From Marinobacterium marinum (GTDB lineage: Bacteria; Pseudomonadota; Gammaproteobacteria; Pseudomonadales; Balneatricaceae): 64,000 nt of DNA. The notes beneath the pieces were generated by a model. The model ran no database searches. It was not told the DNA's origin and saw nothing but the letters and a program-made list of their open reading frames with translations. The stretch spans positions 124,001 through 188,000 of the forward strand of contig NZ_JACEMT010000049.1 of the NCBI RefSeq assembly GCF_013868415.1, written 5' to 3'. Made by a program: the position numbers and the translations under genes. The first letter of the stretch is position 1. Each line of letters begins with the position of its first letter. Below are positions 55,301-63,745 of this stretch, piece after piece.

Positions 55301-55898
55301 TGAAACGCGACAGGGCATAGCCCCAGAGGCCAAAGTCCATGTACTCGGACAGGCTGGCCGGGTTGATGGTCGGCATGAACCAGGCCATGAAGGCCACGTC
55401 GGACTGGTGCGGCATGGAAGATGATACACAGCCGTGGTCGTCACCGGCCACAACCAGCACGCCGCCGTGCGGGGAGCTGCCGTAGGTGGTGCCGTGCTTG
55501 AGCGCATCGCCGGCGCGGTCCACGCCGGGGCCCTTGCCGTACCAGAGGCCGAATACACCGTCGACCTGCTTGTCTTCATCCGTTTCGACCTGCTGGCTGC
55601 CCAGAATAATGGTTGCGCCCAGGTCTTCGTTGATGGCCGGCACGAAGTCGATCTTGTGGTCATCAAGCAGTTTCTTGGATTGCCAGAGCGCCTGGTCGTA
55701 GGCGCCGAGGGGGGAGCCACGGTAGCCGCTGATCAGACCGGCGGTGTTGAGGCCGTTCTGCTTGTCGAGACGAGCCTGCATAAGGGGGATGCGTACCAGC
55801 GCCTGGGTGCCGGTCAGGAACACGCGACCCGTATCGCGCAAGTAACGATCCTCGAGACGATAGTCGTCGAGTGCGGGGGTATTGGCATTGACGGTCAT
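52365..55898 (-). CDS. Indolepyruvate:ferredoxin oxidoreductase, fused alpha-beta form
   Basis: 1177 residues, the long single-chain version of IorA+IorB. The N-terminal part is the pyrimidine-binding domain (LISGYRGSPLGAYDQALWQ). A thiamine-diphosphate-binding middle follows (CPHNSSTKVPEGSKALAGIGCHFMASWMGRDT). Fe-S cysteines follow (CEGCGDCSTQSNC; SSCNKDFSCVNGFCPSF). The C-terminal gamma-type domain is GGVGGTGVVTVGQLITMAAHLEGK-like, with VLDFMGFAQKGGTVLSYVRL. It converts aryl pyruvates to aryl-acetyl-CoA plus CO2, reducing ferredoxin. It is the first gene of an operon with the aminotransferase and is divergent from an Lrp/AsnC regulator. Confidence 0.92.
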   Translation of the reverse strand: MTVNANTPALDDYRLEDRYLRDTGRVFLTGTQALVRIPLMQARLDKQNGLNTAGLISGYRGSPLGAYDQALWQSKKLLDDHKIDFVPAINEDLGATIILGSQQVETDEDKQVDGVFGLWYGKGPGVDRAGDALKHGTTYGSSPHGGVLVVAGDDHGCVSSSMPHQSDVAFMAWFMPTINPASLSEYMDFGLWGYALSRFSGCWVGFKAISETVESASSIELKPLPTFVTPTDFTPPADGLHYRWPDLPGPQLETRIEHKLAAVQAFARANPIDRCLFNNKDARFGIVSTGKGHLDLLEALELLGIDEARAQELGIDIYKVGMVWPLERQGIMDFVRGKDEILVIEEKRGIIESQIKEYLSEPDRPGEVLITGKQDQNGEPLIPYVGELSPKLLAGYLAARLDRFFGVKFSNSMEQINCSLGITDPGGVRRMPYFCSGCPHNSSTKVPEGSKALAGIGCHFMASWMGRDTESLIQMGGEGVNWIGKSRYTGNPHIFQNLGEGTYFHSGSMAIRQAIAAGINITYKILFNDAVAMTGGQPVDGQITVDAIAKQVSAEGAKRVVVLSDEPEKYKGNESLFPQGVTFHDRSELDAVQRELRDIEGCTVLIYDQTCAAEKRRRRKRGQFPDPAKRAFINHHVCEGCGDCSTQSNCLSVVPRDTALGRKRKIDQSSCNKDFSCVNGFCPSFVTIEGGQLRKSKGMDLGAELEQRLNQLSLPNIPTLQGSYDLLVGGVGGTGVVTVGQLITMAAHLESKGASVLDFMGFAQKGGTVLSYVRLAGSPSKLHQVRIENGQADAMVACDMVVATSQKALNVLRPNHTRIVANEAELATADYVMFRDADMQAEKRLKLLQDAVGENAFDQLDANLIAEKLLGDTVFSNVMMLGFAWQKGLVPVSLEALMRAIELNGVAIDRNKQAFGWGRLAADDRNWVESQLSEEARTKPVTPENETLEQLIERRSAHLTEYQDAAWAAQYKQLVEQIRTAETSLDKNEQKLTRAVAQQLFRLMSYKDEYEVARLFTQTDFLKEVEQTFEGDYHINFNLAPPVLSGVLGGKKDAKGRPLKRQFGPWMLKALKVLAPLKGLRNTAFDPFRFSADRKLDRALLAEYQELLNRIAHELNAGNYEFAVDLAELPSEIRGYGPVREQAAEGVAEKRKHLIKAFETGQPTLIKVAQAEEKAHV

Positions 55899-56110
55899 AC
55901 CCGGACTCCTTTTGTTGGATCTTGTTGTTATCGAGAGGTGGCACCGGATGGCAGAGTGACAATTCCTCTCATGGTCTTGGAGCTAAATTGTAGGGAGATG
56001 ACAGATAAAGGTGCTTGTTATTTGCTGGCAAGAATGCCATTTTTTTGCAAGAATCTTTTGATTTTGATAAATATAAGAAAAAATATTCGATAAAATAAGA
56101 GTGTTACCAA

Positions 56111-56578
56111 ATGAAACAGTTCGAGATGGACACGTATGACCGTAAAATCCTGCATCACCTGCAGCAGGATGGGCGTATCAGCAACCAGCAACTGGCCGAT
56201 AATGTAGGTCTGTCGCCAGCTGCCTGCTGGCGGCGTGTGCGTGCGTTGGAAGAGCAGGGCGCGATTGCGGGATACAGCGCATTGCTTAGCCCCGAAGTAC
56301 TGGGGCAGGCGATGAGCGTATTTGTGCTTGTTTCATTACAGCGACATCATATAGACAGTACGGCGGAGTTTGAGCAGCAGGTCAGTGCGTATCCCGAGGT
56401 TTTGCAATGCTTTGCTGTTACCGGTAATGCCGACTTCGTGCTCCGTGTCGTGGTGCCGGATATGTCATCCTATGACCGCTTCTTGAATGAGAAAATATTT
56501 ACCCTGCAGGGTATCGCACAGGTACATTCCAATTTTGCCCTGCGTGAAATCAAAAATACTCAGCATTTGCCTCTGTGA
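56111..56578 (+). CDS. Lrp/AsnC family transcriptional regulator
   Basis: 155 residues. N-terminal HTH (DRKILHHLQQDGRISNQQLADNVGLSPAACWRRVRALEEQGAI) and C-terminal RAM ligand-binding domain (VFVLVSLQRH..., GNADFVLRVVVPDMSSYDRFLNEKIF). It is divergent from the indolepyruvate oxidoreductase operon across a 212-bp AT-rich gap, the usual place for a local amino-acid-responsive regulator; an aromatic amino acid is the likely effector. Confidence 0.92.
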   Translation: MKQFEMDTYDRKILHHLQQDGRISNQQLADNVGLSPAACWRRVRALEEQGAIAGYSALLSPEVLGQAMSVFVLVSLQRHHIDSTAEFEQQVSAYPEVLQCFAVTGNADFVLRVVVPDMSSYDRFLNEKIFTLQGIAQVHSNFALREIKNTQHLPL

Positions 56579-56700
56579 ATGCAGTTGGTGTTTGCGATTA
56601 ACCTTGGCGTGGTGTTATAAGTCTGTGATTTGTATCTTCGTTCGGGGTGGCATGGATAGTGGCCGGACGAGAGCTGTTACAATTCTGCAGAGACCAATTA

Positions 56701-59553
56701 ATGTCACTGACCATTAATGCAGACACTTTGCCGCGTTACCAGACACGGGTCATCCTCGGCATGGTCGGGGTGTTGATGCTGGCCGTGTCCGCCTTTTTCA
56801 TCTTTAACGCATACAGTGCCGGCAAAGAGTATATTCGGCAGCAATGGCAGGTTCAGCTGGAACGTAGTCATCAGAAGCTGCGCGATCATGTGGACTCGAC
56901 ACTGAGTTATATCGATTTTGTTCGTCAGCAAACCGAGACCGTGTTGAAAACACAGGTCAGGGATGAAGTGAGTCAGGCGGTCAGTGTGGCGCGTGCCATC
57001 TATGCCGAAGAGCAGGTGCGTAATCCGAATAACCCCCAGGCTGCCGCGCAACTGATACGTGAGGCGCTGCGGGATCTACGTTTCTTTGATGGGCGTGGTT
57101 ACATTTTTATTGATACGGTGGACGGAGAGTGCGTCCTGCTACCGATTATGCCCGAGGCCGAAGGGCGCTCCCTGTATGACAACCGGGACGATACCGGGCA
57201 CTACATCATGCGCGGACTGCTGGACGCCTCGCGAGAACCGCGCGGTATGGGATTTTCCCATTATCGCTGGTATGCGCCCGACTATCCCGACGAGATGCGG
57301 GAAAAAATTGCCTATGTCGAGTCCTTCGAGCCTTTGGGCTGGATTATCGGCAGTGGCGACTACCTGTATCAGGTCGAGCAGGACCTGCAACAGCAGACCT
57401 TAAAGAGACTGCAAACCATCCGGCTGGAAAATCATGGCTATATGGCGGTTCTCCAGCCGGAAGGGCGCATTTTGCTATGGCCGTCCAGTCCCGGGCATGA
57501 AGGGCGCTCAGTGCAGGCGCTGGAAGGGGAGCATCGCGATATCGCGCGCTGGCTGGTCGAGCAGGCTACGCCGGAAGGGCGCTTCGTCAATTATGAATGG
57601 TACCGTGAAGGTAGTCAGGAAAAACAGGAAAAGCTGGCGTTGGTGCAGCGAGTACCTGAATGGGACTGGGTGCTGGTGGCCGGTATTTATCAGGATGAAC
57701 TGATTGCCAGCCTGAACCAGCAGCGTGAACAGCTGGAAGCCGGGCTGTACAAAGACCTGGTGGCCTTGCTGATGCTGCTTGCCCTGGCGCTGGTTGTTGC
57801 CATGGGAGGCGCCTTGATGATCACGCGCTGGCTACGGGTACTGATGCAACGTTATCAGAGCGAAATTGATAGCCAGAGAGACGAATTGGAAACTCGTTCA
57901 CGAGAGCTGCAGCTGGCCGGTAAGGTATTCGAGGCCTCTGGTGAGGGTGCCATGATCAGTGATGCCAAAAATCGCATCATGGCGGTCAACCCGGCGTTTT
58001 GTCGTATAACCGGTTATAGCGCAAGCGAAGTGGTAGGCAAATCGCCGGCGCTGCTGTCCTCGGGGCGTCACAGTCAGGCATTTTTTCGTCAAATGTGGAA
58101 AGTGTTGCATGCCGAGCAGCGTTGGCAGGGCGAGGTCTGGAATCGTCGCCGTAACGGAGATATTTATCCCCAGTGGCTCTCGATCACCATGGTCAGTGAT
58201 GATCAGGGGCGACCGCTCAACTATGTTGCCATGCTGAATGATATTTCCGAACGCAAGGCTGCCGAAGACCAGGTGCGCTATTTATCGGATTTTGATGCCT
58301 TGACCGACTTGCCCAACCGACGCCTGATTCGTGAGCGCACAAAGCAGGCCATCAGTCGGGCTCGTCAGAGAAACGAAAAAGTGGCGCTGGTGATCATCGA
58401 CTTGGATCGTTTCAAGAACGTCAATGATACGCTGGGCCATGGCGCGGGAGACACCCTGCTGCAGAGAATGGCCCAGCGGTTGTCATCCGAAATGCGCGGC
58501 GGCGCAATTCTGAGCCGAATCGGCGGCGATGAGTTTGTGGCATTGTTACCCAGTGCCGAACCTCAGGATAATTTGGAGGCGCTGGTAGCTCACTGTTTGA
58601 TGCAGGTGACGCGGCCGTTGAACCTGGATGATCATGAACTGGTCGTGACGGCAAGTGCCGGCGTGGCGGTGTTTCCTGCAGATGGTCAGGATTTTGATAC
58701 GTTGCTGAAAAATGCGGACACCGCGCTTTATTATGCCAAGGCACAGGGGCGTAATAACTTCCAGTGTTTCACCTCATCCATGAACGAGAGAGTGTCGGAA
58801 CGCCTGTTGCTGGAAAGCGGTTTGAGAGATGCGCTCAAGCACGAAGAGTTCGAGTTGTATTATCAACCGCAGTACGATTTCGGTCGGAACCGACTGTCAG
58901 GCTGTGAGGCCCTGATCCGTTGGAATAGCCCGCAAGGTCTGGTAATGCCTGACAGGTTTATCCCGCTGGCGGAGGAGACGGGGCTGATTATCCCTATTGG
59001 CGCCTGGGTGCTGGAGCAGGCCTGTCGTCAGGGTGAAATTTGGAACCGGGAGTTGGTCGAACCCATTTCGATAGCTGTGAACGTCTCGGCGGTCCAATTT
59101 CGTCCGGCGCTGGTGGAAGAGGTGAAGGGGGCGCTGGAAAGTACAGGGTTTGATCCCCGCCAGTTGGTGCTGGAAGTGACAGAAAGTGTGCTGATGAGCG
59201 ATGTGGACAGTTCTGTACGACTGTTGGAGCAGCTGCGAGAGCTGGGTATTCGTATCGCATTGGATGATTTTGGTACGGGTTATGCCAGTCTGGCTTACCT
59301 CAAACGTTTCGTGCTGGATAAACTGAAAATCGACCGCACCTTTATTATGGGTATACCGGAAGACAAGGATGATGTTGCTATTACCTCATCCATTATCGAT
59401 ATTGCCCGACATCTGAATATCATGACGGTGGCCGAAGGGGTGGAAACCGAGGCTCATTGCGAGTTTCTGCGTACGGCAGGCTGTAACATCGCACAGGGGT
59501 ACTATTTCGACAGGCCGCTGCCGGCGGAGCAGTTTGGCCGCCGGCTGACCTGA
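56701..59553 (+). CDS. Cache-PAS-GGDEF-EAL c-di-GMP enzyme
   Basis: 950 residues from ATG 56701. Helices at about 14-36 and 355-380 bound a periplasmic double Cache-type sensor (DGRGYIFIDTVDGECVLLP, NHGYMAVLQPEGRILLWPS, WDWVLVAGIYQDE). A PAS domain follows (about 415-520), then GGDEF at 608-612 without an RxxD inhibitory site, then an EAL domain with E736 (CEALIRW), DDFGTGYASLAYLKRF, KIDRTFI and AEGVETEAH all intact. It may therefore make or break c-di-GMP; an intact EAL and lost I-site often go with phosphodiesterase output. It is a single gene. Confidence 0.93.
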   Translation: MSLTINADTLPRYQTRVILGMVGVLMLAVSAFFIFNAYSAGKEYIRQQWQVQLERSHQKLRDHVDSTLSYIDFVRQQTETVLKTQVRDEVSQAVSVARAIYAEEQVRNPNNPQAAAQLIREALRDLRFFDGRGYIFIDTVDGECVLLPIMPEAEGRSLYDNRDDTGHYIMRGLLDASREPRGMGFSHYRWYAPDYPDEMREKIAYVESFEPLGWIIGSGDYLYQVEQDLQQQTLKRLQTIRLENHGYMAVLQPEGRILLWPSSPGHEGRSVQALEGEHRDIARWLVEQATPEGRFVNYEWYREGSQEKQEKLALVQRVPEWDWVLVAGIYQDELIASLNQQREQLEAGLYKDLVALLMLLALALVVAMGGALMITRWLRVLMQRYQSEIDSQRDELETRSRELQLAGKVFEASGEGAMISDAKNRIMAVNPAFCRITGYSASEVVGKSPALLSSGRHSQAFFRQMWKVLHAEQRWQGEVWNRRRNGDIYPQWLSITMVSDDQGRPLNYVAMLNDISERKAAEDQVRYLSDFDALTDLPNRRLIRERTKQAISRARQRNEKVALVIIDLDRFKNVNDTLGHGAGDTLLQRMAQRLSSEMRGGAILSRIGGDEFVALLPSAEPQDNLEALVAHCLMQVTRPLNLDDHELVVTASAGVAVFPADGQDFDTLLKNADTALYYAKAQGRNNFQCFTSSMNERVSERLLLESGLRDALKHEEFELYYQPQYDFGRNRLSGCEALIRWNSPQGLVMPDRFIPLAEETGLIIPIGAWVLEQACRQGEIWNRELVEPISIAVNVSAVQFRPALVEEVKGALESTGFDPRQLVLEVTESVLMSDVDSSVRLLEQLRELGIRIALDDFGTGYASLAYLKRFVLDKLKIDRTFIMGIPEDKDDVAITSSIIDIARHLNIMTVAEGVETEAHCEFLRTAGCNIAQGYYFDRPLPAEQFGRRLT

Positions 59554-59572
59554 AGGAAAAGGCGGGGCCGGT

Positions 59573-60523
59573 TTACAACCAGCCCTTGTGCTTGAAGAAC
59601 ATATAAGGTGAGATAGCCGAGGTCACCATCAGGATCAGTGCCATTGGATAGCCGAAGGCCCAGTCCAGTTCGGGTATGGTGTTGAAGTTCATGCCGTAGA
59701 TAGTGCCGACCAGTGTGGGTGGCAGAAAGACGACAGCCGCGATTGAGAAGATCTTGATGATCTGGTTCTGGCGGATGTTGATGAACCCCTGCGCCGCATT
59801 GAGCAGGAAGTTGATCTTTTCAAATACGAAAGTGGCGTGGGCCATTAGAGTATCCAGATCGCGTAAAATTTCGCGACAGGTCTCCACGCTGGCCGTTTCC
59901 TGACGGATATGTCGCAGCAGAAATGACGTGGAACGTTGAGTATCCATCAGACACAGACGAATCTGACCGTTACTGTCTTCCAGCTTGGCCAGCCGATCCA
60001 GTTGCTCGCCCAAATCGGCTTCGCGATCTTCCAGAACCTCATTGCTGACCTGTTCCAGACTGCGGTGCAGGTCCTCCAGCTGGTCGGCCAGGTTGTCGAC
60101 TTTTTGCTCGAACAGCGAAATCATGACCTGTAACGGGGAGTTGGCTTCGATCCAGCCCCGACGGGCTCGCAGCCGCGTCAGGCGGAAGTCGGGCAGCTCA
60201 ACATCGCGGCTACTGATCAGGCGCTGAGGATTGAGCGTGAAGGCGACACTGGCCGTACGAAAACGGCCCTCGCTTTGATATAGAAACAGCGAGTGTATAT
60301 GCAGGTCTTCGCCCTCGACAAAATAGCGAGAGCTGGACTCGATTTCCTCTACCTCATCGGCATCGGGCAGGTTTTGCGAGAAGAGTTGCTCAACCGTCTG
60401 CCGTTCCTCTGCATCTGCGTCCTGCAGGTCAATCCAGCTGGCACCTTCAAGGTCGATAGCTGTAGGGTCAGCAACCTCGCGTTCGCGCAGTTTGCCGGCT
60501 TCCAGTGCGAAAGTACGAATCAA
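59573..60523 (-). CDS. corA: CorA family Mg2+/Co2+ transporter
   Basis: 316 residues. A large cytoplasmic N-terminal domain with a long helix, then two C-terminal transmembrane helices around the selectivity motif GMN (VGTIYGMNFNTIPEL), ending with the basic KHKGWL tail. It acts as a homopentamer in the inner membrane. It is followed on the same strand, upstream, by the Ca2+/Na+ exchanger gene with 22 bp between, so the two cation transporters may be co-transcribed. Confidence 0.93.
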   Translation of the reverse strand: MIRTFALEAGKLREREVADPTAIDLEGASWIDLQDADAEERQTVEQLFSQNLPDADEVEEIESSSRYFVEGEDLHIHSLFLYQSEGRFRTASVAFTLNPQRLISSRDVELPDFRLTRLRARRGWIEANSPLQVMISLFEQKVDNLADQLEDLHRSLEQVSNEVLEDREADLGEQLDRLAKLEDSNGQIRLCLMDTQRSTSFLLRHIRQETASVETCREILRDLDTLMAHATFVFEKINFLLNAAQGFINIRQNQIIKIFSIAAVVFLPPTLVGTIYGMNFNTIPELDWAFGYPMALILMVTSAISPYMFFKHKGWL

Positions 60524-60545
60524 AGGCGTCTCCCCCCTGTCTTGT

Positions 60546-61520
60546 TTAAGCGTTTATGACGCCATATACCAGATAGCTGGTGTAGGCGATAAAAGTAGCG
60601 ACCAGCAAGCCGCCTTCAAGACGGCTGATGCGGCCGGGGCCGCGGAACCCATAACCAAAAATAAACAGTGACAGGGTGAGACCTGCCATGACGATCCAGT
60701 CGCGGGTCAATACTTCGGGGCTGACCGTCATGGGGTGAATAGCGCCCGCGATACCGACGACAGCCAGAGTATTGAACATGTTGGAGCCGATGACGTTGCC
60801 CAGAGCCAGATCATGCTCGTTCTTGCGCACGGCAATAATGGATGAGGCCAGTTCCGGCAGAGATGTGCCGATGGCGACAACTGTCAGGCCGATGATAAGA
60901 TCACTGATGCCCATGGCGCTGGCGATATCGACAGCCCCCCAGACCAGTACGCGAGAGCTACCGACAAGCAGTACCAGACCCAGCAGCAGCCAGAAAATGG
61001 CCTTGTTCAGCGGCATGCTCTCTTCATCGCCCATATCCTGTTCCACGTCGATGCCCAGTGCGTCACCGCGCTGGCGCATGCCCTGGGTAATAGACCAACC
61101 CATTATAAGGAAGAATACGCCCAGCAATATCAAAGCATCCGTGCTGCTTATTTCACCATCCATCAGTTGATATCCGGCCAGCAGGGTAACGATAGCCAGC
61201 AGGGGAAGTTCCTTGCGCAAAATCTGTGAATGTACGGCAATGGGGCTGAGCAGGGCCGTAATGCCCAGGATAAGAGCGATGTTTGTGATGTTGGAGCCGT
61301 AGCCGTTACCCAGGGCCAAGTTGGGGTTGCCCTGGATAGAGGCAAATGCCGATACCACCATTTCCGGTGCGGAGGTGCCGAAACCGATAATGACCATGCC
61401 GATCAGCAGGGGTGGCATGCCAACATGCCGGGCTGTTGCAGCGGCGCCATCAATGAAACGGTCGGCGCTCCAGACCAGTACCGCGAGTCCACCCACCACG
61501 GCTAAAATTGCCATCAACAT
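60546..61520 (-). CDS. Calcium/sodium antiporter (CaCA family, YrbG-like)
   Basis: 324 residues from ATG 61520; GAGGAG lies eleven bases upstream and TTG 61529 is an alternative. The two inverted alpha-repeats are intact: GFGTSAPEMVVSAFAS...GNGYGSNITNIALILG and AIGTSLPELASSIIA...GNVIGSNMFNTLAVVG. Ten helices are predicted. A short acidic cytoplasmic loop (DVEQDMGDEE) separates the halves. It exchanges Ca2+ for Na+ at the inner membrane. It precedes corA on the same strand. Confidence 0.92.
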   Translation of the reverse strand: MLMAILAVVGGLAVLVWSADRFIDGAAATARHVGMPPLLIGMVIIGFGTSAPEMVVSAFASIQGNPNLALGNGYGSNITNIALILGITALLSPIAVHSQILRKELPLLAIVTLLAGYQLMDGEISSTDALILLGVFFLIMGWSITQGMRQRGDALGIDVEQDMGDEESMPLNKAIFWLLLGLVLLVGSSRVLVWGAVDIASAMGISDLIIGLTVVAIGTSLPELASSIIAVRKNEHDLALGNVIGSNMFNTLAVVGIAGAIHPMTVSPEVLTRDWIVMAGLTLSLFIFGYGFRGPGRISRLEGGLLVATFIAYTSYLVYGVINA

Positions 61521-61631
61521 TTGAATCAAAACTCCTCGTTGTTCGCGTCGTCTATGCAGGCGTGCATCATACTCTGACACAGGCTTTGCGTCTTGGTTAT
61601 GACGAAAGTGAAAAAAAATGAAAAAAGGGGG

Positions 61632-61659
61632 TTGTGCTTTGAAAACAACGATCTATAAT
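61632..61659 (+). promoter_or_regulatory. Sigma-70 promoter of tRNA-Ser
   Basis: TTGTGC (-35) and a perfect TATAAT (-10) with a 16-bp spacer, followed by a GC-rich discriminator (ACGCGCC) usual for stable-RNA promoters. It lies 63 bp before the tRNA. Confidence 0.7.
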
Positions 61660-61721
61660 ACGCGCCATCATTTGATGAGACACAGCCACTAACGGCAAGT
61701 GACTTGTAAAATGAAACGAGT

Positions 61722-61809
61722 GGTCAGGTGTCCGAGTGGCCGAAGGAGCACGCCTGGAAAGTGTGTATGTCGAAAGGCATCGAGGGTTCGAATCCCTCCC
61801 TGACCGCCA
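61722..61809 (+). tRNA. tRNA-Ser (anticodon GGA)
   Basis: 88 bases including the encoded CCA. The acceptor stem GGTCAGG/CCTGACC pairs fully, discriminator G, anticodon GGA at 61756-61758, a long variable arm as in class II tRNAs, and TTCGAATC in the T-arm. It closely resembles the E. coli serine tRNA for UCC/UCU. Confidence 0.95.
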
Positions 61810-61982
61810 TTTACTGTTAAGGTAAATGCAAGCCGCATGGGGTGTTTCATACATTCCGAAGCAAAAGTGGAAATGTCCGTTAAAGTATCGTCAGGCATTT
61901 CCCAGTCGAAAGAACGTCTGTTCTGAATATTTTAATAATATTACTATCGTGCTGAATACATATCCCATGCTTGGGGATATAT

Positions 61983-62046
61983 TTCCGCTATTCCGCTATT
62001 CCGCTATTCCGCTATTCCGCTATTCCGCTATTCCGCTATTCCGCTA
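61983..62046. repeat. Eight perfect tandem copies of an 8-bp unit (TTCCGCTA)
   Basis: Sixty-four bases made of TTCCGCTA repeated eight times without a mismatch, plus a partial TTC. It lies in the 605-bp gene-free stretch between the Ca2+/Na+ exchanger and a GNAT gene, downstream of tRNA-Ser. I see no gene in 61810-61982 or 62050-62124. The unit is not a multiple of three, so it is unlikely to be coding. Confidence 0.95.
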
Positions 62047-62124
62047 TTCGTTCCTGTCAGGCGGCTACACTTTGGCAGCCGGTCCGTTGTATACAGTCTT
62101 TTTTCGGTTTGTTGCCCATGATCT

Positions 62125-62553
62125 TCAGGCGGTGTTGGATACCATGGTGTATTCCAGGTGTCCCGTGTGTGTTTCAGTCTGCTGGCTGACAACCGTAAAC
62201 CCCTGGGCGAGATAAAACCTGTAACTGGCATCGTTTTCCGTATAGACCGAGAGGGTGAGGGCAGGTCTTTTCGTTTTGGCATGGTCCAGCAACAATTTGC
62301 CAATGCCTTGCCTCTGCAGTTCGGGACGAACAAAAATGGCGGCCAGGGTGTTGTCGTGCAGTGCGTAAAAACCGACCACCTCCGAATTCCGTTCAAGCAC
62401 ATACGTTTCCGATGCGGGCAGGTAGAGGGTGCGCATGTTATCGACTTGCGATTGCCAAAACGTTGGCGCTATAAAGTCGTGTGCCTGGATGGAGGCCTGT
62501 AGCCAAATATCCAGTATGGATTCAATATCGCTATCCTTGCAGGGTCTGATCAT
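62125..62553 (-). CDS. GNAT family N-acetyltransferase (YiaC-like)
   Basis: 142 residues. The start MIRPCKDSDIESILDIWLQAS, the coenzyme A loop IFVRPELQRQGIGKLLLDHA and the ending LSVYTENDASYRFYLAQGFTVV are typical of small GNAT proteins like YiaC, an N-epsilon-lysine acetyltransferase in E. coli. The acceptor here is not known. It is a single gene downstream of the tandem repeat on the opposite side. Confidence 0.87.
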   Translation of the reverse strand: MIRPCKDSDIESILDIWLQASIQAHDFIAPTFWQSQVDNMRTLYLPASETYVLERNSEVVGFYALHDNTLAAIFVRPELQRQGIGKLLLDHAKTKRPALTLSVYTENDASYRFYLAQGFTVVSQQTETHTGHLEYTMVSNTA

Positions 62554-62742
62554 TGGTTTTTTCCAGTGTGTTGGCCATTGAGCGGTTGTTTGTCAAAGGG
62601 GTCTGAGAGCCTGTCTGCGATCAGGCTATGAAAATACACAAGGCCTGACGTAAAGACATGGCGTCATGTCAGGAGTTTTGATATGAACAAGTCCCTTTGG
62701 TTTGGTGATGACCATGGTTAATAGGCGCATTAAAAGCTTGGT

Positions 62743-63039
62743 TTGAGTGTCTTATATTTACTGGTCGGGGGCTATCTCTATCTCGCCTATATCTACGATA
62801 TTGGCTTTCCTGATGGGCATGTGACCGATTATGAGCAGGCTATGGCACTTTTCAGTGTACCGGTGCTGATGATAAGTCTGTATCTTCTGGCAAGGGGTGT
62901 TCGGCCCAGTGGTACAGGCAAAATCCCTCTATTATGGATGGCTTGCTTGTGTTTGGCTGTGTGCATGACGGCAGTGCTTGGCGTCGACAGCTATCTGTTT
63001 TCTGAGCTTGACCACGGTCAGGGTGGTAGGCGTGAGTGA
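62743..63039 (+). CDS. Small membrane protein, possibly a broken reading frame
   Basis: 98 residues from TTG 62743 with no clear ribosome-binding site. Three hydrophobic stretches (VLYLLVGGYLYLAYIYDIGF; ALFSVPVLMISLYLLARGV; LLWMACLCLAVCMTAVLGV). A short frame from ATG 62714 (MVNRRIKSLV, then TGA) ends right at this point in another phase, so a one-base change could join the two into a normal signal-anchor start. No family recognised. Confidence 0.4.
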   Translation: MSVLYLLVGGYLYLAYIYDIGFPDGHVTDYEQAMALFSVPVLMISLYLLARGVRPSGTGKIPLLWMACLCLAVCMTAVLGVDSYLFSELDHGQGGRRE

Positions 63040-63103
63040 GGTGCCGGTATCGACAACCGTCATGAGCGGCGGCGTCGATACCCGTCAGGTGCCTTTGTTT
63101 CTT

Positions 63104-63745
63104 TCAAGCAATCCCCAAGCTTGCCGCTACACGCTCTGCAGCGCGTTGCAGCAGTTGCTGCGTGATCTGGTGTGCCACGCCGGGTTCGGTATCAAGTGTG
63201 ACTGTGGCCCCCAGCTTCGTCAGTTGTTTAAAGGCCGCACGTGCGTGATCAACCGGGATGACATCATCGTCTTCACCGTGCAGCAGGTGAATGGCAGTTC
63301 CGGTCGGAGCCTGTTCCGGCAGGACGGCATAGCGGCCGGAAAAGCCTAATACCTGTCCAACGAGGCCGTCTTTCGCCTTGATTGCTTCCAATGACATGAT
63401 GGTGCCCTGTGAAAAGCCCACCAGCACGGTATTTTCGGGCGCAACCGCTTCGCGTGTCTGTAGTGCTTCTACCATCTCGATAAAACGGGGCAGAGATTCG
63501 CTTACACGTTGAGGGCGGTTTTCTTCGGTGATGTTTTGCAACGAAAACCACTGGCGTCCACCGAAAGGGCCATCGAAGGGATCAAAACCGTCGACGACCA
63601 GGCAGCAAGCGCCGGGAATTGCGTGGTTAAAGGCTTCTCCCAGTGGTGCCAAGTCTTCCTTGTTGCTGCCAACGCCGTGGGCAACAATGAACAGGTATTC
63701 TGTATCGCCTCGCGCCGGAAATTCGATCATGTCTGGTAATGTCAT
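63104..63745 (-). CDS. Alpha/beta-hydrolase, YpfH/carboxylesterase type
   Basis: 213 residues from ATG 63745, six bases after CAGGAG; GTG 63751 is the longer alternative. The nucleophile elbow is GFSQG (LVGFSQGTIMSLEA), the acid is in LLHGEDDDVIPVDHA, and the histidine in PGVAHQITQQ. It fits the phospholipase/carboxylesterase family (Abhydrolase_2), like E. coli YpfH. It is cytoplasmic, with no signal peptide. Hydrolyses small esters; natural substrate unknown. Confidence 0.88.
   Translation of the reverse strand: MTLPDMIEFPARGDTEYLFIVAHGVGSNKEDLAPLGEAFNHAIPGACCLVVDGFDPFDGPFGGRQWFSLQNITEENRPQRVSESLPRFIEMVEALQTREAVAPENTVLVGFSQGTIMSLEAIKAKDGLVGQVLGFSGRYAVLPEQAPTGTAIHLLHGEDDDVIPVDHARAAFKQLTKLGATVTLDTEPGVAHQITQQLLQRAAERVAASLGIA

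Noticed and set aside
61983-62046. Tandem repeats considered as CRISPR or as a translated repeat
   Set aside because: Units are 8 bp with no spacers, and 8 is not a multiple of three; all frames through it are short and unsupported.
61722-62124. tRNA-Ser considered as an integration site
   Set aside because: No integrase, no repeated tRNA 3' end and no phage-like gene is visible nearby.
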